From Uloborus plumipes (lineage: Eukaryota; Arthropoda; Arachnida; Araneae; Uloboridae), in NCBI GenBank assembly GCA_038373865.1, contig JAXGGA010002279.1:62001-126000 (forward strand): a stretch of 64,000 bases of DNA. The letters run 5' to 3'. Under the pieces are notes generated by a model, which worked only from the letters and a program-made list of their open reading frames with translations, had not been told where the DNA came from and searched no databases. Within the stretch, counting starts at the first letter, position 1. Every line of letters starts with the position of its first letter. A program made the translations under genes and the position numbers. Positions 11,542 through 24,747 of the stretch are shown here, one piece after another.

Positions 11542-11862
11542 TGATTGAAATTTATGTTGGAATATCTTTGAAGTTTATTTTAAAATTGATAAAAGTTCTA
11601 CTTTCTCCTGTTTTGATAGAAACGATATTTGATTTGTTTGCCGTGCCATCTTATTAAGGAAAAGCCTACATCATTTCAAATGGAAGACAGTTACGAAAAC
11701 TTCTGAAAGTCAGAAAAAAAAGATTACTTTCAATACTATTAAGATATTTCTTGAATTTTGAAAATAAATGCAATCGGCATAAGTATGCTTTCCATTCAAC
11801 GTTTTAGAATTGACAAAGGCTATGTGTTAATTCACTTTCAAAACACAAGAATGATAAGTTCA
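11542..11862 (+). repeat. Left arm of a diverged long inverted repeat
   Basis: This arm is the diverged reverse complement of about 13215-13544. Shared landmarks are ATGCTTTCCATTCAACGTTT, CACAAGAAT, AATTGATAAA and TTGATTGAA. The right arm carries extra sequence near 13340-13400. The arms enclose 1.35 kb dominated by SINE-like direct repeats. The pair may be an old fold-back element or an inverted duplication. Confidence 0.65.
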
Positions 11863-11889
11863 GTAATCTATAACCTATTGGGCGGAAAT

Positions 11890-12955
11890 TCACCACCCCT
11901 TTACCAGGGTTAAGGCAGAACTACATGTAATACACCGCCAGCTCTGTCATGACATCCAGAGACTGCAGTTTCGTCCTCATTAGGACCCATTAGTCCGGCT
12001 TGGACAGAAACCAAGCTGGAAGCAAAAAAATTCTCAAAAAGCTAACAAACTGATCGCTGAAGTAAAAATAGCACACTAGCGAGAGACCGCAGCAATGGAA
12101 TAGCTCAACTCGCAAATTTAGGGCAAAGATTGGGAATTAAACAGTTGTTTCCAACCATAAGCCAGTGCTTAAGCAGAACTACGTGTAATACTAATCCAGA
12201 CTGAATAGTCCTGTTGAGAAAGAAACTGCAGTCTATGGATGGCATGATCGAGCTGTCAGTGCATTACATGTAGTTTTGCCTTAGTCTGGCTTAAGGGTTA
12301 CAACTTACTGCTTAATACCCAAGTTTTGTCTTCAGTTTGCTCTGTTATGCCATCCAGAGACTGCAGCTTCGTCTTCATTAGGACCCATTAGTCCGGCTTG
12401 GACAGAAACCAAGCTCAAAGCAGAGAAAATCTTAAAAAGCTAAGAATGCCAACAAACTGATCGCTGAAGTAAAAAATAGCACACTAACGAGAGACCGCAG
12501 CAATGGTACAGCTCAACTCGCAAATTTAGGGCAAAGATTGGGAATTGAGCAGTTGTTTCCAACCCTAAGCCAGTGCTTAAGCAGAATTACATGTAATACT
12601 AATCCTGACTGAAGAGTCCTATTGAGGAGGAAACTGAAGTCTATGGATGGCATGACCGAGCTGTCAGTGCATTACATGTAGTTTTGCCTTAGTCTGGCTT
12701 AAGGGTTGCAACTTACTGCTTAATACCCAAGTTTTGTCTTCGATTTGCTAGTTGCACTGTATCATTGCTGTCACCAGTGTGCTATTTTTGCTCTGGCTAA
12801 CAGTTTGTTGGCATTCTTACCTTCCATAAGATGTATTCTGCCTTCAGCGCGGTCAATGTCTAATCAGGACTCTTGATGAGTCCTAGTGCGGATGAAACTG
12901 CAGTCTCTGGATGGCATAGCCGAGCCGGCGGTGTATTTCATCCTTTTGTTTAAAT
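11890..12955. repeat. SINE-like repeat in tandem, about 398-bp period
   Basis: Two near-identical units follow one another; CATCCAGAGACTGCAG occurs at 11953 and 12351. Both contain TTAGGACCCATTAGTCCGGC and AGCACACTA followed by GAGAGACCGCAGCAATGG. A third, partial unit near 12840-12945 is inverted (CTGCAGTCTCTGGATGGCAT). A more diverged single copy lies at 27955-28195. Unit spacing and abundance suggest a dispersed, SINE-like family. I could not identify convincing polymerase III boxes. Confidence 0.7.
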
Positions 12956-13214
12956 TATTTTAAAACTGTATATATTTGCTTTTACTCTTACCAGGTACAC
13001 TATTGTATGTTTGTACCTAAAAGAAAAGTATTCAATATTTCCTCAAAATTATCATAATAAATCAGTTTTTTAGTTAGTGAATATGAACCAGATTACTAAG
13101 GCATCAATGAAGTCATTGCATAACTAGATAAAATTTCTGAACTAATATTGATTTCGTCCATAAAATTTGAATGCGGTAAAAATGTAAGTAGCACAGTGTT
13201 TTGGGCATTGTTCA

Positions 13215-13544
13215 CTATAGTCATTATTCTTGTGTTTTGAGAGTGGATTGATACATAACCTTTCTTGATTCTGAAACGTTGAATGGAAAGCATATTCATG
13301 CCTGCTAAATTTATTTTCAAAGTTCCCGCAATTTCTTAACAGAATGAAAATATATCTCTTTTTTCTGATTTGCATAGCAACTTACTAAGTTTCCTACCTA
13401 GGTTTCTATTTAAGGTGATGCAAGCCTTTCCTTAAAATGATGGCAGAGAGAACAAATATCCTTTGTATCAAATTAGGAGAAGAGTAGAATTTTTATCAAT
13501 TTAAATATAAGTTTCAAAGGTTATCTCAAATAACCTTCAATCAG
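13215..13544 (-). repeat. Right arm of a diverged long inverted repeat
   Basis: Partner of 11542-11862 in opposite orientation, with conserved blocks such as AAACGTTGAATGGAAAGCAT. Numerous substitutions and an insertion show that the duplication is old. Confidence 0.65.
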
Positions 13545-13822
13545 CAAAAATAATCCTCCTCACAGAAATCTAGTTGTACTACATAAGTAATGTTAAGGTG
13601 ATGTTTTATGTTTTAATGTCATTTTCTACATAGGTAAACAAGACTTTTCTGTATAACTTAGAAGAAAATTGGATGAGGAAAGTTAAACCTAAGTTGGATC
13701 TCGTACTATAATTCGCGTTTGACGCGTTAACAACGGAAAACTTTTCCATTTTGTTTCTTTCTCTTTTTCTTCCTTTTTTTTTCTTTTCCCGTCAAGAAAG
13801 ATGCAACATAAGACTATTGGAA

Positions 13823-14640
<818 letters not shown>

Positions 14641-14999
14641 TTTATTTTTTAAAAATTTGTGTCACTTTAATGGTCGTTCATATCCCCCCCCCCCCCTCTC
14701 GCAGTGAAAAAAAACTTTACACAGCAGATTTTGCCTAATAACTCAACATTAATGGTGTTTGATATATTTTATCTGTTTGTAATGATGTTTTTTGGTCACA
14801 ACCAATATGAAAATCACAAAAAATAGTTACTTTAATTTTTAACATATATTTATCTTCTTCAGAAATTTTGACTTCTAATTTTACCTTGAATTTGACGTAA
14901 ATGCAAGGTATAAAATACAGAATTTTATAAAGGTACAAAAATTAACATAATATAATTGATAGTGTATATAATTTTTGAAAAAAATAATATAAGTGCCGC
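14641..14999. other. AT-rich spacer with C-tract
   Basis: A run of about 13 C residues lies near 14684-14697. Otherwise nothing is recognised between the Helitron fragment and the SINE. Confidence 0.35.
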
Positions 15000-15318
15000 A
15001 AATCAAAAACCATTTATTGCCACAATCGATTCAAAGCCCCCAAAAATGGCGCAAATGTCCATAAGATAATTCTACAGCATCGAAGGACCCCATTGCCAAT
15101 TTTAACAAAGATCCGACCAAAACTGTCATTTTGTACTATAAAAAAATATGGGGTTGATCCCCATGAAGGGATGTACCTGCATAAGGACATTACAATCATT
15201 AAAATCATTCAAAAAAAAAACATGCAGCTGTTCGAAAAAATCCTTGCGGGCCTGGATTCGATCTCATGCCATCAGGAACTTCAACCTGACGCGCAGAACC
15301 ACTTGACCATCGGGTCGC
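15000..15318 (-). mobile_element. tRNA-derived SINE, second type
   Basis: Read on the minus strand, GATGGTCAAGTGGTTCTGCG contains an A box (TGGTCAAGTGG, 15299-15309). GATCGAATCC at 15254-15263 is a B box at tRNA-like spacing. A tRNA-unrelated body of about 240 bases runs leftward, ending near an AATAAA-containing tail. It differs from the SINE at 5376, so two SINE lineages are present. Confidence 0.7.
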
Positions 15319-15461
15319 TCATTGAAGTAAGGATTTACGATAACACATATTGTTTTAGTTCAGTAGATCAGATGTTATGTGCGAACAAAAAAAAAATTAT
15401 GGGTGGACTACCCCTAACATTTAGGGGGATGAAAAATAGATGTTGGCCGATTCTCATAGAT

Positions 15462-15540
15462 ACTGGATAAGCACAAAAAATTTCATCAAAATCGGTCAAG
15501 CCGTTTTGGAGGAGTATGGCAACGAAAACTGTGACACGAG

Positions 15541-15545
<5 letters not shown>
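15462..15545 (+). mobile_element. Conserved non-LTR-type 3' end
   Basis: The string TTTCATCAAAATCGGTCAAG, then GCCGTTTTGGAGGAGT and GTGACACGAGAATTT leading into (TA)n, resembles the conserved 3' untranslated end of RTE-clade retrotransposons and the SINEs that parasitise them in arthropods. No coding part is attached. Assignment rests on resemblance only; some Helitron-derived repeats carry similar strings. Confidence 0.5.

Positions 15546-15590
<45 letters not shown>
15546..15590. repeat. (TA)n microsatellite
   Basis: About 22 TA units lie between the non-LTR-type tail and the outer end of the inverted Penelope-like copy. Confidence 0.95.
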
Positions 15591-15595
<5 letters not shown>

Positions 15596-16315
15596 CAGAA
15601 TACAGAAATAGATTTAATTAAAAAGGGGGGAAATTAAAATCCCAAAAGACATAAAAATACATGAACATCAAAGCCTGTACTGAACTGTCAGCGCAAAGCC
15701 GCTAGAAACAAAACAGCACATTAATATTGAAACAGGCAAATAAAATGAAAAGATGAAAACCAAAATACAAAAGCGAACCAAAGTGCAGCATTTCATCAGC
15801 GGGAAGACCACACTTTGGTTCGAAAAGGCTCTTTCTATATAACATGTGGGAGGGTCCTAAAAACATGTTATCTCCCCCGAGAGCCTTGAAAGAAACCAAG
15901 AAAACACAGAACACTCACCTTCAAACGGAAGGAACAAGGAATGTAAAAAAGCACCTGAACAGATCCCGAAGACAAAAACATCTGAGTGATACTGGAAACT
16001 ATGCATGAAGCAGGTAGGAAATAAAAGTTACGGTTACAGTATATTGACAGGACACAACCCAGCTTTTTTTAGATAATTAGAATAAAAAGATGACGGAACA
16101 TTATTGTATTGAAGTGCAGATTCCAAAAGAGTAATGTTTTTTTGAATGTAGTTATTTTTGTTACAAATATTTTTAATCCTGCAGATTTCATTAATCAGGG
16201 TATTGCGAAAAACTTTGATAGAGATGTTTGATTCCCAAGTAATCAGTCTATTAACGTGAAAATTAAAAGAATGTCTTTTATCATAAAGGTCAATACTCAA
16301 ATCATTTTCTGTAAT
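15591..16315 (-). pseudogene. Penelope-like element, inverted 3' partial copy
   Basis: This 725-bp segment is about 98% identical, in reverse, to 16795-17520. It carries the last 88 codons of the reverse-transcriptase frame (16300-16034 on the minus strand) followed by the same 3' region and hairpin. It is joined tail-out to the forward copy and ends at a TA array. An inverted partial copy at the 5' end of a truncated insertion is a recurrent structure of Penelope-like elements. It lacks the RT catalytic motifs and is not functional. Confidence 0.88.
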
Positions 16316-16317
16316 AA

Positions 16318-17076
16318 AGCGTTAACGCACCAGTTCTTGATTTCCTGAAAAATAATAAAATCGAATGTATTTTTTCTTTTGACTTTAAAGATCTCTTTAC
16401 AAGTATCTCCTTATCCTGCCTTAAAGATGTTCTTCTGTCTTATTTTTACGACTACAGCATCTCACTTGGCATTAATGAAACTCTTTGGCTTAATTTAATA
16501 AATTTTTGCATTTTCAATAATTACATATTTAACGGCGAGCATTGCTTTTTACAAATTAAGGGTATCCCACAAGGTTCCAATTTTTCTTCCGTTTTAGCTA
16601 ATCTTTACCTTCACGACTTTGAAAGAAATTACACTTATACAATCCCTAAAGCATTCAGGTATATTGACGACCTAATTATTTTCAACTATCATTCCTTTTA
16701 TAACGATTCTAAACATATATATCCTACAGATCTTGATCTCGTTCACACTAATGATAATATTAAACAAACAGATTTTCTAGATTTGCACATCTCAATTACA
16801 GAAAATGATTTGAGTATTGACCTTTATGATAAAAGACATTCTTTTAATTTTCACGTTAATAGACTGATTACTTGGGAATCAAACATCTCTATCAAAGTTT
16901 TTCGCAATACCCTGATTAATGAAATCTGCAGGATTAAAAATATTTGTAACAAAAATAACTACATTCAAAAAAACATTACTCTTTTGAAATCTGCACTTCA
17001 ATACAATAATGTTCCGTCATCTTTTTATTCTAATTATCTAAAAAAAGCTGGGCTATGTCCTGTCAATATACTGTAA
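16318..17076 (+). pseudogene. Penelope-like reverse transcriptase, 5'-truncated open frame
   Basis: A 252-codon uninterrupted frame plus stop has no ATG and so is easily missed. It starts right at the inverted-repeat junction, after a TAA. It encodes the RT palm: FDFKDLFTS (motif A type, the catalytic aspartate in FDxK), KGIPQGSNFSSVLANLY (motif B) and FRYIDDLIIF (motif C with YxDD). A FLDLHISI segment and a basic C-terminal domain with NYIQKN follow, and the frame stops at VNIL. FD.K.LFT.., PxGSxxSxxLA and RYxDD are typical of Penelope-like elements. No GIY-YIG endonuclease follows the RT, unlike canonical Penelope; elements with a permuted N-terminal endonuclease (Naiad/Chlamys type) would look this way. 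The N-terminus is lost, so the copy is inactive, but the retained part has no stop or frameshift, suggesting a fairly recent insertion. Confidence 0.85.
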
Positions 17077-18291
<1,215 letters not shown>

Positions 18292-18755
18292 TTTTTTCAA
18301 AAAATCAAAACAAAAAAAAAGCTTGAACTTAACTTGTGGATACTACTCACAAAAATAAATAAATAAATAAATAAATAAATAAAATAAATAAGTAAATAAA
18401 TAAACAAATAAATAAATATAACAATAATAATGAGCAAAATCCGAGATATAATAGCACGTGGTATTGGGTTAGTGAACGTTTAAAACATTAATTGAGAGCT
18501 CCTAATATTTGATGAAATTTTGGAAAAAAAAATTTTTAATTTAATTTTTATTCAAAAAATCAGAGAAAAATCTTGTTTCGCGGATGTCTATTCACAAAAA
18601 AAAAAAATAATAATGAGCAAAATCCAAGACATAATTGCACGTGGCATTGGTTTAGTTGACGTGGAAAAACCCTATTATAAAATACTTAAACTTTTTGCTA
18701 TTAACACCTTACATATTAATTGAGACCTTCTAATATTTGATGCAATATTTATTTA
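18292..18755 (+). repeat. Diverged tandem duplication with (AAAT)n expansion
   Basis: Unit 1 (about 18292-18523) and unit 2 (about 18553-18755) share ATGAGCAAAATCC, GTGG.ATTGG.TTAGT and TAATATTTGATG. Unit 1 contains an AAATAAAT microsatellite (18351-18418) where unit 2 has an A-run. Unit 2 opens a 36-codon frame starting MSKIQDIIARGIG that unit 1 does not preserve, so coding is unlikely. Confidence 0.7.
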
Positions 18756-18892
18756 ATCAATATTCAACTAATTTTTAATATAAATATGTCATACAATTTG
18801 TTAAGTTCATGTTAGTCAATTTGGATGGAACTAAGTGAAATAGTTAATTTCGTATAAATAGTCAATCTTTTTTGAATCACTCACGTATTCAT

Positions 18893-19025
18893 TTATTAAT
18901 TAGTTCATTCAAATTACTTCATCCATTAATTAATTTATTCAAATTACTTCATTCGTTAATTAGTTCATTCAAATTACTTCATTTATTTATAAGTTCATTT
19001 AAATCACTTCATTTATCAGTTCATT
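18893..19025. repeat. 30-bp minisatellite
   Basis: TTCATTCAAATTACTTCAT recurs at an exact 30-base period (units at 18901, 18931, 18961 and, degenerate, 18991). TTCATT-rich decay products continue to about 19160. Confidence 0.85.
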
Positions 19026-19159
19026 TATGTATTGATTGACTCATTTTCGTATGGCTTTACTATTTTATTCACTCATTTAGTTCTTCTCACATATTATTTT
19101 TTTATTCGTTTATTGTTTCTTTATCTATTCATTTAATCATTCATAATTTTCTTTAATCA

Positions 19160-19948
19160 TTCATTCGATCAAAAATATTTGTACCAATTAAATAAAAAAA
19201 CATTTGATGAGAAAAATATTGGTGCCACGATTAAAAGAGTGTTCTACAACCAGGTCAGTTCAATTTAACAAAATGGAGCTTAAACAAGAGCTTAAAGATG
19301 CACTTCTTTTATTTTTAACGAATTATGTAGAAATTCAAGTTGCATAAATTAATGTACAAATAGATGTTTGTATCCATTGCAATTTTTGTTTATGATATCT
19401 ATTAGTCCAATCCAAAGTGACTGTTTAGACACATACATCATTTAACAACAAATTAAACACACAATCAAAAACATTCGCATTTTGCTATAAAACGTATTAT
19501 TTTAATAACTTAAGCTATAACTTACTGTGTCTGGAAACTAGAAAGTAATTAGATAAGATCAGGACTTTACTTCAGCCACGAAAAATCCAACTAAAAGAAG
19601 AAAAAAAAATCTGCTGAAAAGCTTTTAAAAATCTGCAGAAAATTAAAGCATATTTGAAATGCTTCAAAAACCTTCATAATATTTAATGAAAACTAAGAGA
19701 AAATTTATTTTGAATTTTCTGCAGATTATATTGAAGACAAAAGGCAGATTTTTTCTGTCTTCTAAAAGTCTGCAGAAATCTTTAAAAATACTTAAATTGC
19801 TCTTTAAGAAAAAACTCACATTTTCTACAGATTATTTTTAGCTTAGAAGTAACAATTTTTGTGCTATCTGTGGAAATTTTACAAACTTAACGGCTTTCAG
19901 TAATTAATAAAATAGTATAATAAAATATATTTAACTTCGAATACATAC
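19160..19948. other. AT-rich sequence with recurrent TCTGCAGA motifs
   Basis: The motif CTGCAGA(A/T) recurs about five times between 19630 and 19835 in both orientations without a fixed period. No gene is recognised. Confidence 0.3.
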
Positions 19949-20019
19949 ACTGAAAACAGCAACACAAAACAGAGACACTGAAAACAGAAACACTGAAAAC
20001 AGCAACACAAAACAGAGAC
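19949..20019. repeat. 43-bp tandem repeat
   Basis: The 28-mer beginning ACTGAAAACAGCAACACAAA occurs at 19949 and 19992, with a 15-base partial unit between. Identity is complete, so the duplication is recent. Confidence 0.9.
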
Positions 20020-21189
20020 GTTCGTGGAAAATAATGGGCAGCTAATGCATGGTTTATACCTTTCAAAGAGAAAAAGATTCAAGCACTTTTTAAGTACTTT
20101 TCAAGAGGCAAAATTGTTTTTTCAAGGTACTACCATAAATTCGTGCCATAAATATCGTATGCAGATTTATTCTAATTCAAATTATAAAAATAGGTAATGA
20201 TAAAAAAAAGTACAGGTAAACAAAATTGCATTTTCTACAAAAGGACATTTTTCTATAAAAGATCCACTGTGTCGAAAATATCTTTAAAAATGTCTGAAAA
20301 GCTCAGCAGCAGAGAGAGAGAGAGAAAAAAACATCACACGAGACTCAATTTTGCTATTTTCACACTGAAAGTATATTCAATAAGCATATAGATTTGAAAA
20401 AAAAAAACTTAGTTCCTAGCTTAGATTACTTTCAATGAATAACTTAATAGAACTAATAAATGTGCTAATTCAGATTCTAAGAACCATATTTCCAAATTGA
20501 AAATCCTCATAAAATGCTAAGAAACACAGGAGAGAGGGGGAGGAGAAAATATGGACATCTGAATTTTCCCAAACTTAAAAAAATGAGAAACATGATTAAA
20601 AAATGTATTTCAATGGAAGCATAAAAATCCATAGAAAATCTGATGTACTTGGAAGCAAAAAATTTTCCGAAACTATATTACTCATTCAAATTTGAAACTT
20701 AAAAGTAATTTATGCTGAACTTGATTGCAAATTAATTAATACACCTTTATTGCATTATGAAAATGAATTATCTCAGAGTAAATAGCGCGTTTATAAAAAA
20801 AAATTAACGATAATAACGAATAGAATTATCGATTATAATAATTTAATAAACAAATGTGTGTCAAAAAAATCTTCTAGGCTAAGTTTCATAAAATTATAAA
20901 CATTCAGCTGTGGGGCACATATGGACCATCTAAATATTCCCCTAATGTTCTATACCGATGTTTTAACACAAAATTGAAGAAATAGGGTATATTAAATAAT
21001 TTTTAAATTCCTAACAAATACCCTCTTTCATTCTTTGAGTGTGTATAAGAAGTGCAGTTACGTGTGGATTGAGGCATGGCAGTCAATATGTCTTTACAAG
21101 TGAAGAAAAAATGTCATCATCATAACTTATACACCTTTCCATACATCCCTCCCCCACCGGGGAGCGATCGCCCCCAAGTTGGGAAAAAA
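20020..21189. other. Intron sequence, nothing recognised
   Basis: Only a short GA repeat near 20308-20326 and scattered A-runs. Short frames show no domain. Confidence 0.35.
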
Positions 21190-22185
21190 CTGTTTAAAAA
21201 AAATCCGAAATTATGCATCAAATCGCCAAGCGTCCACCCATCAGCAGGGAAAAATAAGCGTGATTTTTTAAAGCATTTCTCCTAAATGTCATGCGAAAAG
21301 ATTTTTAAATAAATTCAATCTGTTTATTTTAATGATTGATTGTTATTTATTTAAGGAAGTTCAATGCTATTTACATGTAATATGCAGTTTTTAAATACGC
21401 GCTCACGATCATACCATAAACACAATAAACCACATGCTTTCAAATCATTCTCCTCTCAACCAATTTCCCTCATCCCCCCCCCCCCCCCCACGTCTCGTTT
21501 GATAAGATTAATCGGAAATATACTGTACCTTTTCAATGTGATGAATCAGAATTCTACTAAATATCCTCAGCCGATCCGAAAAAATCCGAAATTGCGTATC
21601 AAATCGCCAAGCGTCCACCCATCAGCATGGAAACAAAGGCGTGGTTTTTTAAAGCATTGCCCCCAAAATGTCATGTGAAATTTTTTAAAAATAAATTCAA
21701 TCTGTTTATTTTAATGATTGATTGTTATTCGTTTAAGGAAGTTCAATGCTATTTACATGTAATATGCAGTTTTCAAATACGTGTTCCCGATCATATCATA
21801 AACACAATAATCCGAAATTATGTATCAAATCGCCAAGCCTCCACCCATCAGCAGGGAAACAAAGGCGTGATTTTTTAAAGCATTTCTCCTAAATGTCATG
21901 CGAAAAGATTTTTAAATAAATTCAATATATTTATTTTAACGATTGATTGTTATTTGTTTAAGAAAGTTTTAAGAAAGTTCAATGCTATTTAATTGTAACA
22001 TGCAGTTTTTAAATACGCGTTCACGCTCATACCATAAGCACAATAAACCACATGTTTTCAAATCATTCTCCTCTCCGTCAATTTCCCTTATCCCCACGTC
22101 CCGTTTGATAAGGTTATTCAGAAATATACTGTACCTTTTCAATGTGATGAATCAGAATTCTACTAAATATCTTCAGCACAAATAG
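21190..22185 (+). repeat. Complex tandem repeat, three unequal units
   Basis: Three units share AAATCGCCAAGC.TCCACCCA, AAAGCATT.C.CC.AAATGTCATG, TGATTGATTGTTAT and TTCAATGCTATTTA. They run about 21195-21581, 21582-21812 and 21813-22185; the middle unit lacks the C-rich and AAATATACTGTACC segment present in the outer two. Frames crossing the units (21364-21678, 21627-21878) arise from the repeat and are not conserved. Confidence 0.8.
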
Positions 22186-22945
22186 TAAAAAATTAAAAAT
22201 CACTTTAAAAACCCCTTTATTCACCTCACGACTTCACGGCTTCACTTCACGGCGTCACTGTTTCACTAAAAAGTTTCGCTTTAGAAGTGAACAGAACTTT
22301 AGGACGCCCCCTATTGGTGGAGTGCATACAACTATAAATCAAGGAGCAAAACGTATTATAGCGACGTTACTTTTTTCTGATTAAATTACTCATCAAAGAA
22401 AAAGAGTCGTTCAAAACATTATTTTGCTCTGAAAATTTTGGGAAAAGCTACCTAAGCATTTACTTAAATTAACTGTGCCCAGTGAATGTCAGTGAAGGTT
22501 TTATGAACTTTGCTTCAAATGTATCCCAAACTGATTTCTTATATACTCATTAAACTCAACGGTAAATGAAACGCATTCAAAAACTTTCTCATTGTGCTAC
22601 AAAACGTATGTTTAAAAAACAAGCCCAGAGTTACTGTATTAGATTAATTCAAACTGCAAAAGAAGATTCAGAGTATGCAAAAAATCTTTCTCATAACGGA
22701 ACGGGGGCGGGTGAATGCACGATTTGTAAGAGAGGATGGAGTAACTTGACGTCCTCGAACTGCAGTCAGGGACAATCACCAAAATAAAATCTTTTTAGTG
22801 ATATGGGTCCCGAAACAATAGTAATATTACTAGGAGACGTTAGAAATTTCCAAATTGAAGCAGTGTAGATTTTATCCCTAAATGCGAATATTTTCTGCTA
22901 TATTTCCAGGTTAAAACTGATTTTTTTTTTTTTTTCTGCATATAG
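22186..22945. other. Intron sequence, unassigned short frame
   Basis: A 73-codon frame (22566-22787) contains two CxxC-like cysteine pairs near its end but matches nothing I recognise. The segment ends in a T-run of about 15 bases before CTGCATATAG at 22945. Confidence 0.3.
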
Positions 22946-23061
22946 TATTTACTGAAATATATGAGCGAGCTGTTCCGAAATGGGATGCCACTGTACTGGA
23001 AAAGGGAAGTTTTGATTACGCTAAGAAATGTCATCCTGCTCTTCCAAATTTTAAAAAGTAA
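22946..23061 (+). CDS. Orphan exon candidate
   Basis: After a T-rich tract and ATATAG, a frame of 37 codons plus TAA reads EIYERAVPKWDATVL, then EKGSFDYAKKCHPALPNFKK. Base composition is clearly less AT-rich than its surroundings and the residue mix looks like real protein. The required phase (one base carried in) does not match the BCH-gene donor at 2445, so it is not an exon between 2346 and 27246. I do not recognise the family. It could be the last exon of another transcript or a fragment of a retroposed gene. Confidence 0.3.
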
Positions 23062-24012
23062 TAGTTAAAAACCCTTTTCAAAGCATTTGAGACACACTGA
23101 GGGAATCTAAAAACGTAAAATTTTTGCTAGTTTTGTATTAACATTCGTTTCTATGAGCTATTTGGGGTACCGCGGTACTCCTTGGTGCTAAAATATAATG
23201 GTTAATAACTTGAGAGATTAAAATTTATATAGTTTGCTTTTTTGCACAGTAAATTAGTTTTTCAGTCTGTAGTTAAGATTTATTTTGTATTGGGATTATT
23301 GGGTGGGTTAGAATGCTAGTGGTGAGAGTCAAAAATTTTGCAATTTAATTTGAAGATGTATATGCTAAGATGCTCTTTAATTCTAATATTAAATGTACCA
23401 ACCACACCAAAAATAATAAAATATAGTATCCTATATAGAAGCGTATAAAATATATTTAGTATAATCTCTGCCGGATAAGTGTAAAATCATCCCACTGCTG
23501 CCACTTCAATTTTCATCATGCTTTTCGGATGCAGTATATTAACCAGATATATTTCTTAGAAAAAATTAGAACCCAAGGTTTTTTATCACAAAAAGCTTTG
23601 TTGTATCCTCCTAATTGATGTCTGAAAAGTCCTCGACTTTTTGCTGTACGGTTCCTTTTTTTTTTTCGGGGGAGTGAAGGGGTGAAAAATTTCAACCTAA
23701 ATCTCTAGGCAACCAAGGTATTGTTTTACATGAATGTTTTTTATGTTGAATCGAATAAAACCATAACGAAATCTATATTACACATACTTTAAGTGTTTTC
23801 AGTTTTTTTTCCTTTTTCCTAAGCTATTCTAAGCTTTTTCCAATTCAAAGAAAGTGAGCTCATGTATGAAAAGACATTCTTAGTATTGAAATAGGCATTC
23901 TTTGTAACGCCGAAACCCGATGTATGTGTTAGTTTTGTGTGATGAAACGTTATTATTTTTAATTTAAGACCCTATTGTCTTTGTACCAAAAAGTAGCCCC
24001 CCCTCCCACACG
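23062..24012. other. Intron sequence, nothing recognised
   Basis: AT-rich sequence without clear repeats. A C-rich stretch (AGCCCCCCCTCCC) precedes the MITE at 24013. Confidence 0.35.
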
Positions 24013-24747
24013 CACACTATAAAAAATAGATGATTTTACAGTATTATACAGCTAATTTTGTAGTAACAAACTGTAAAAATTTCTAATTTTACAATAATAA
24101 ACGAAAATTGCTAATTTTAAGCTAATAAACTAAAATTGCTGTTTTACATTAATAAACTAAATTTTCTGCTTTACAGTAATAAACTGTTACATCGCTACTT
24201 TTACAGTTTATTACTGTGCATTTTACAGTTTAAACTTGGAACCTCTGCTGCAAGTATTATACTACTGTTTTTACAGTATAATGCAGCTAATTTTGTGCTA
24301 AAAAACTGTAAAATTGCTGCTTTACAGCAATAAACGGTGAAAATGCTAACTTTACAGTTTATTACTGTGTATTTTAGTTTTAAACTGGAACCTCTGCTGT
24401 TAGTATTAGGCAGGGATTCAAGTGAAACAGGCCATCGCAAATTACAATCGCTACTGGAAATGAGTTACATTAGAACGTTTCTTGATAAAAACATCGTGAC
24501 ATCAGCGTGACGTTTGCCTATGAAAAACGAGCTAGATAAAACGTCACAGCCTACTTGGCAAATAAGAGGAGATCGCTGAGTGCTTGTGAGCTCTTATTGG
24601 CTCCACCCGTAGTGACGTCATGCCAAGTTAAGTTGATGATAATGTAATTCACTTCCAGTAGCGATTGCAATTCGAAGCGATCGCAGTGCTGTTTCACTTG
24701 AATACCTGCCTTATACTGTAAAAACAACAGTTTATTTTTTGCAGTGC
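24013..24747. mobile_element. CTGTAAAA MITE family, copy with internal array and nested insertion
   Basis: The left end CACACTATAAAAAATAGATG and right end AACAGTTTATTTTTTGCAGTG are imperfect inverted termini. Inside, short units of the type TTTACAGTAATAAACTGTAAAATTGCTAA recur about eight times, split by GGAACCTCTGCTG...AGTATTA spacer blocks. The element is interrupted by the Harbinger-like MITE at 24409-24710, whose TTA target lies in one spacer block. Confidence 0.82.
24409..24710. mobile_element. PIF/Harbinger-like MITE
   Basis: The ends GGCAGGGATTCAAGTGAAAC and, reversed, GGCAGGTATTCAAGTGAAAC are 20-plus-bp terminal inverted repeats with one mismatch. They are flanked by the 3-bp duplication TTA (24406-24408 and 24711-24713), as expected for PIF/Harbinger. 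The 302-bp body has no transposase frame. Its centre matches the fragment at 3188-3365, including GTGACGTTTGCCTATG and AAACGTCACAGCCTACTTGG. Confidence 0.85.

Noticed and set aside
22566..22787. Zinc-finger-like frame with Cys pairs
   Set aside because: Cysteine spacing does not match a known finger and there is no flanking support.
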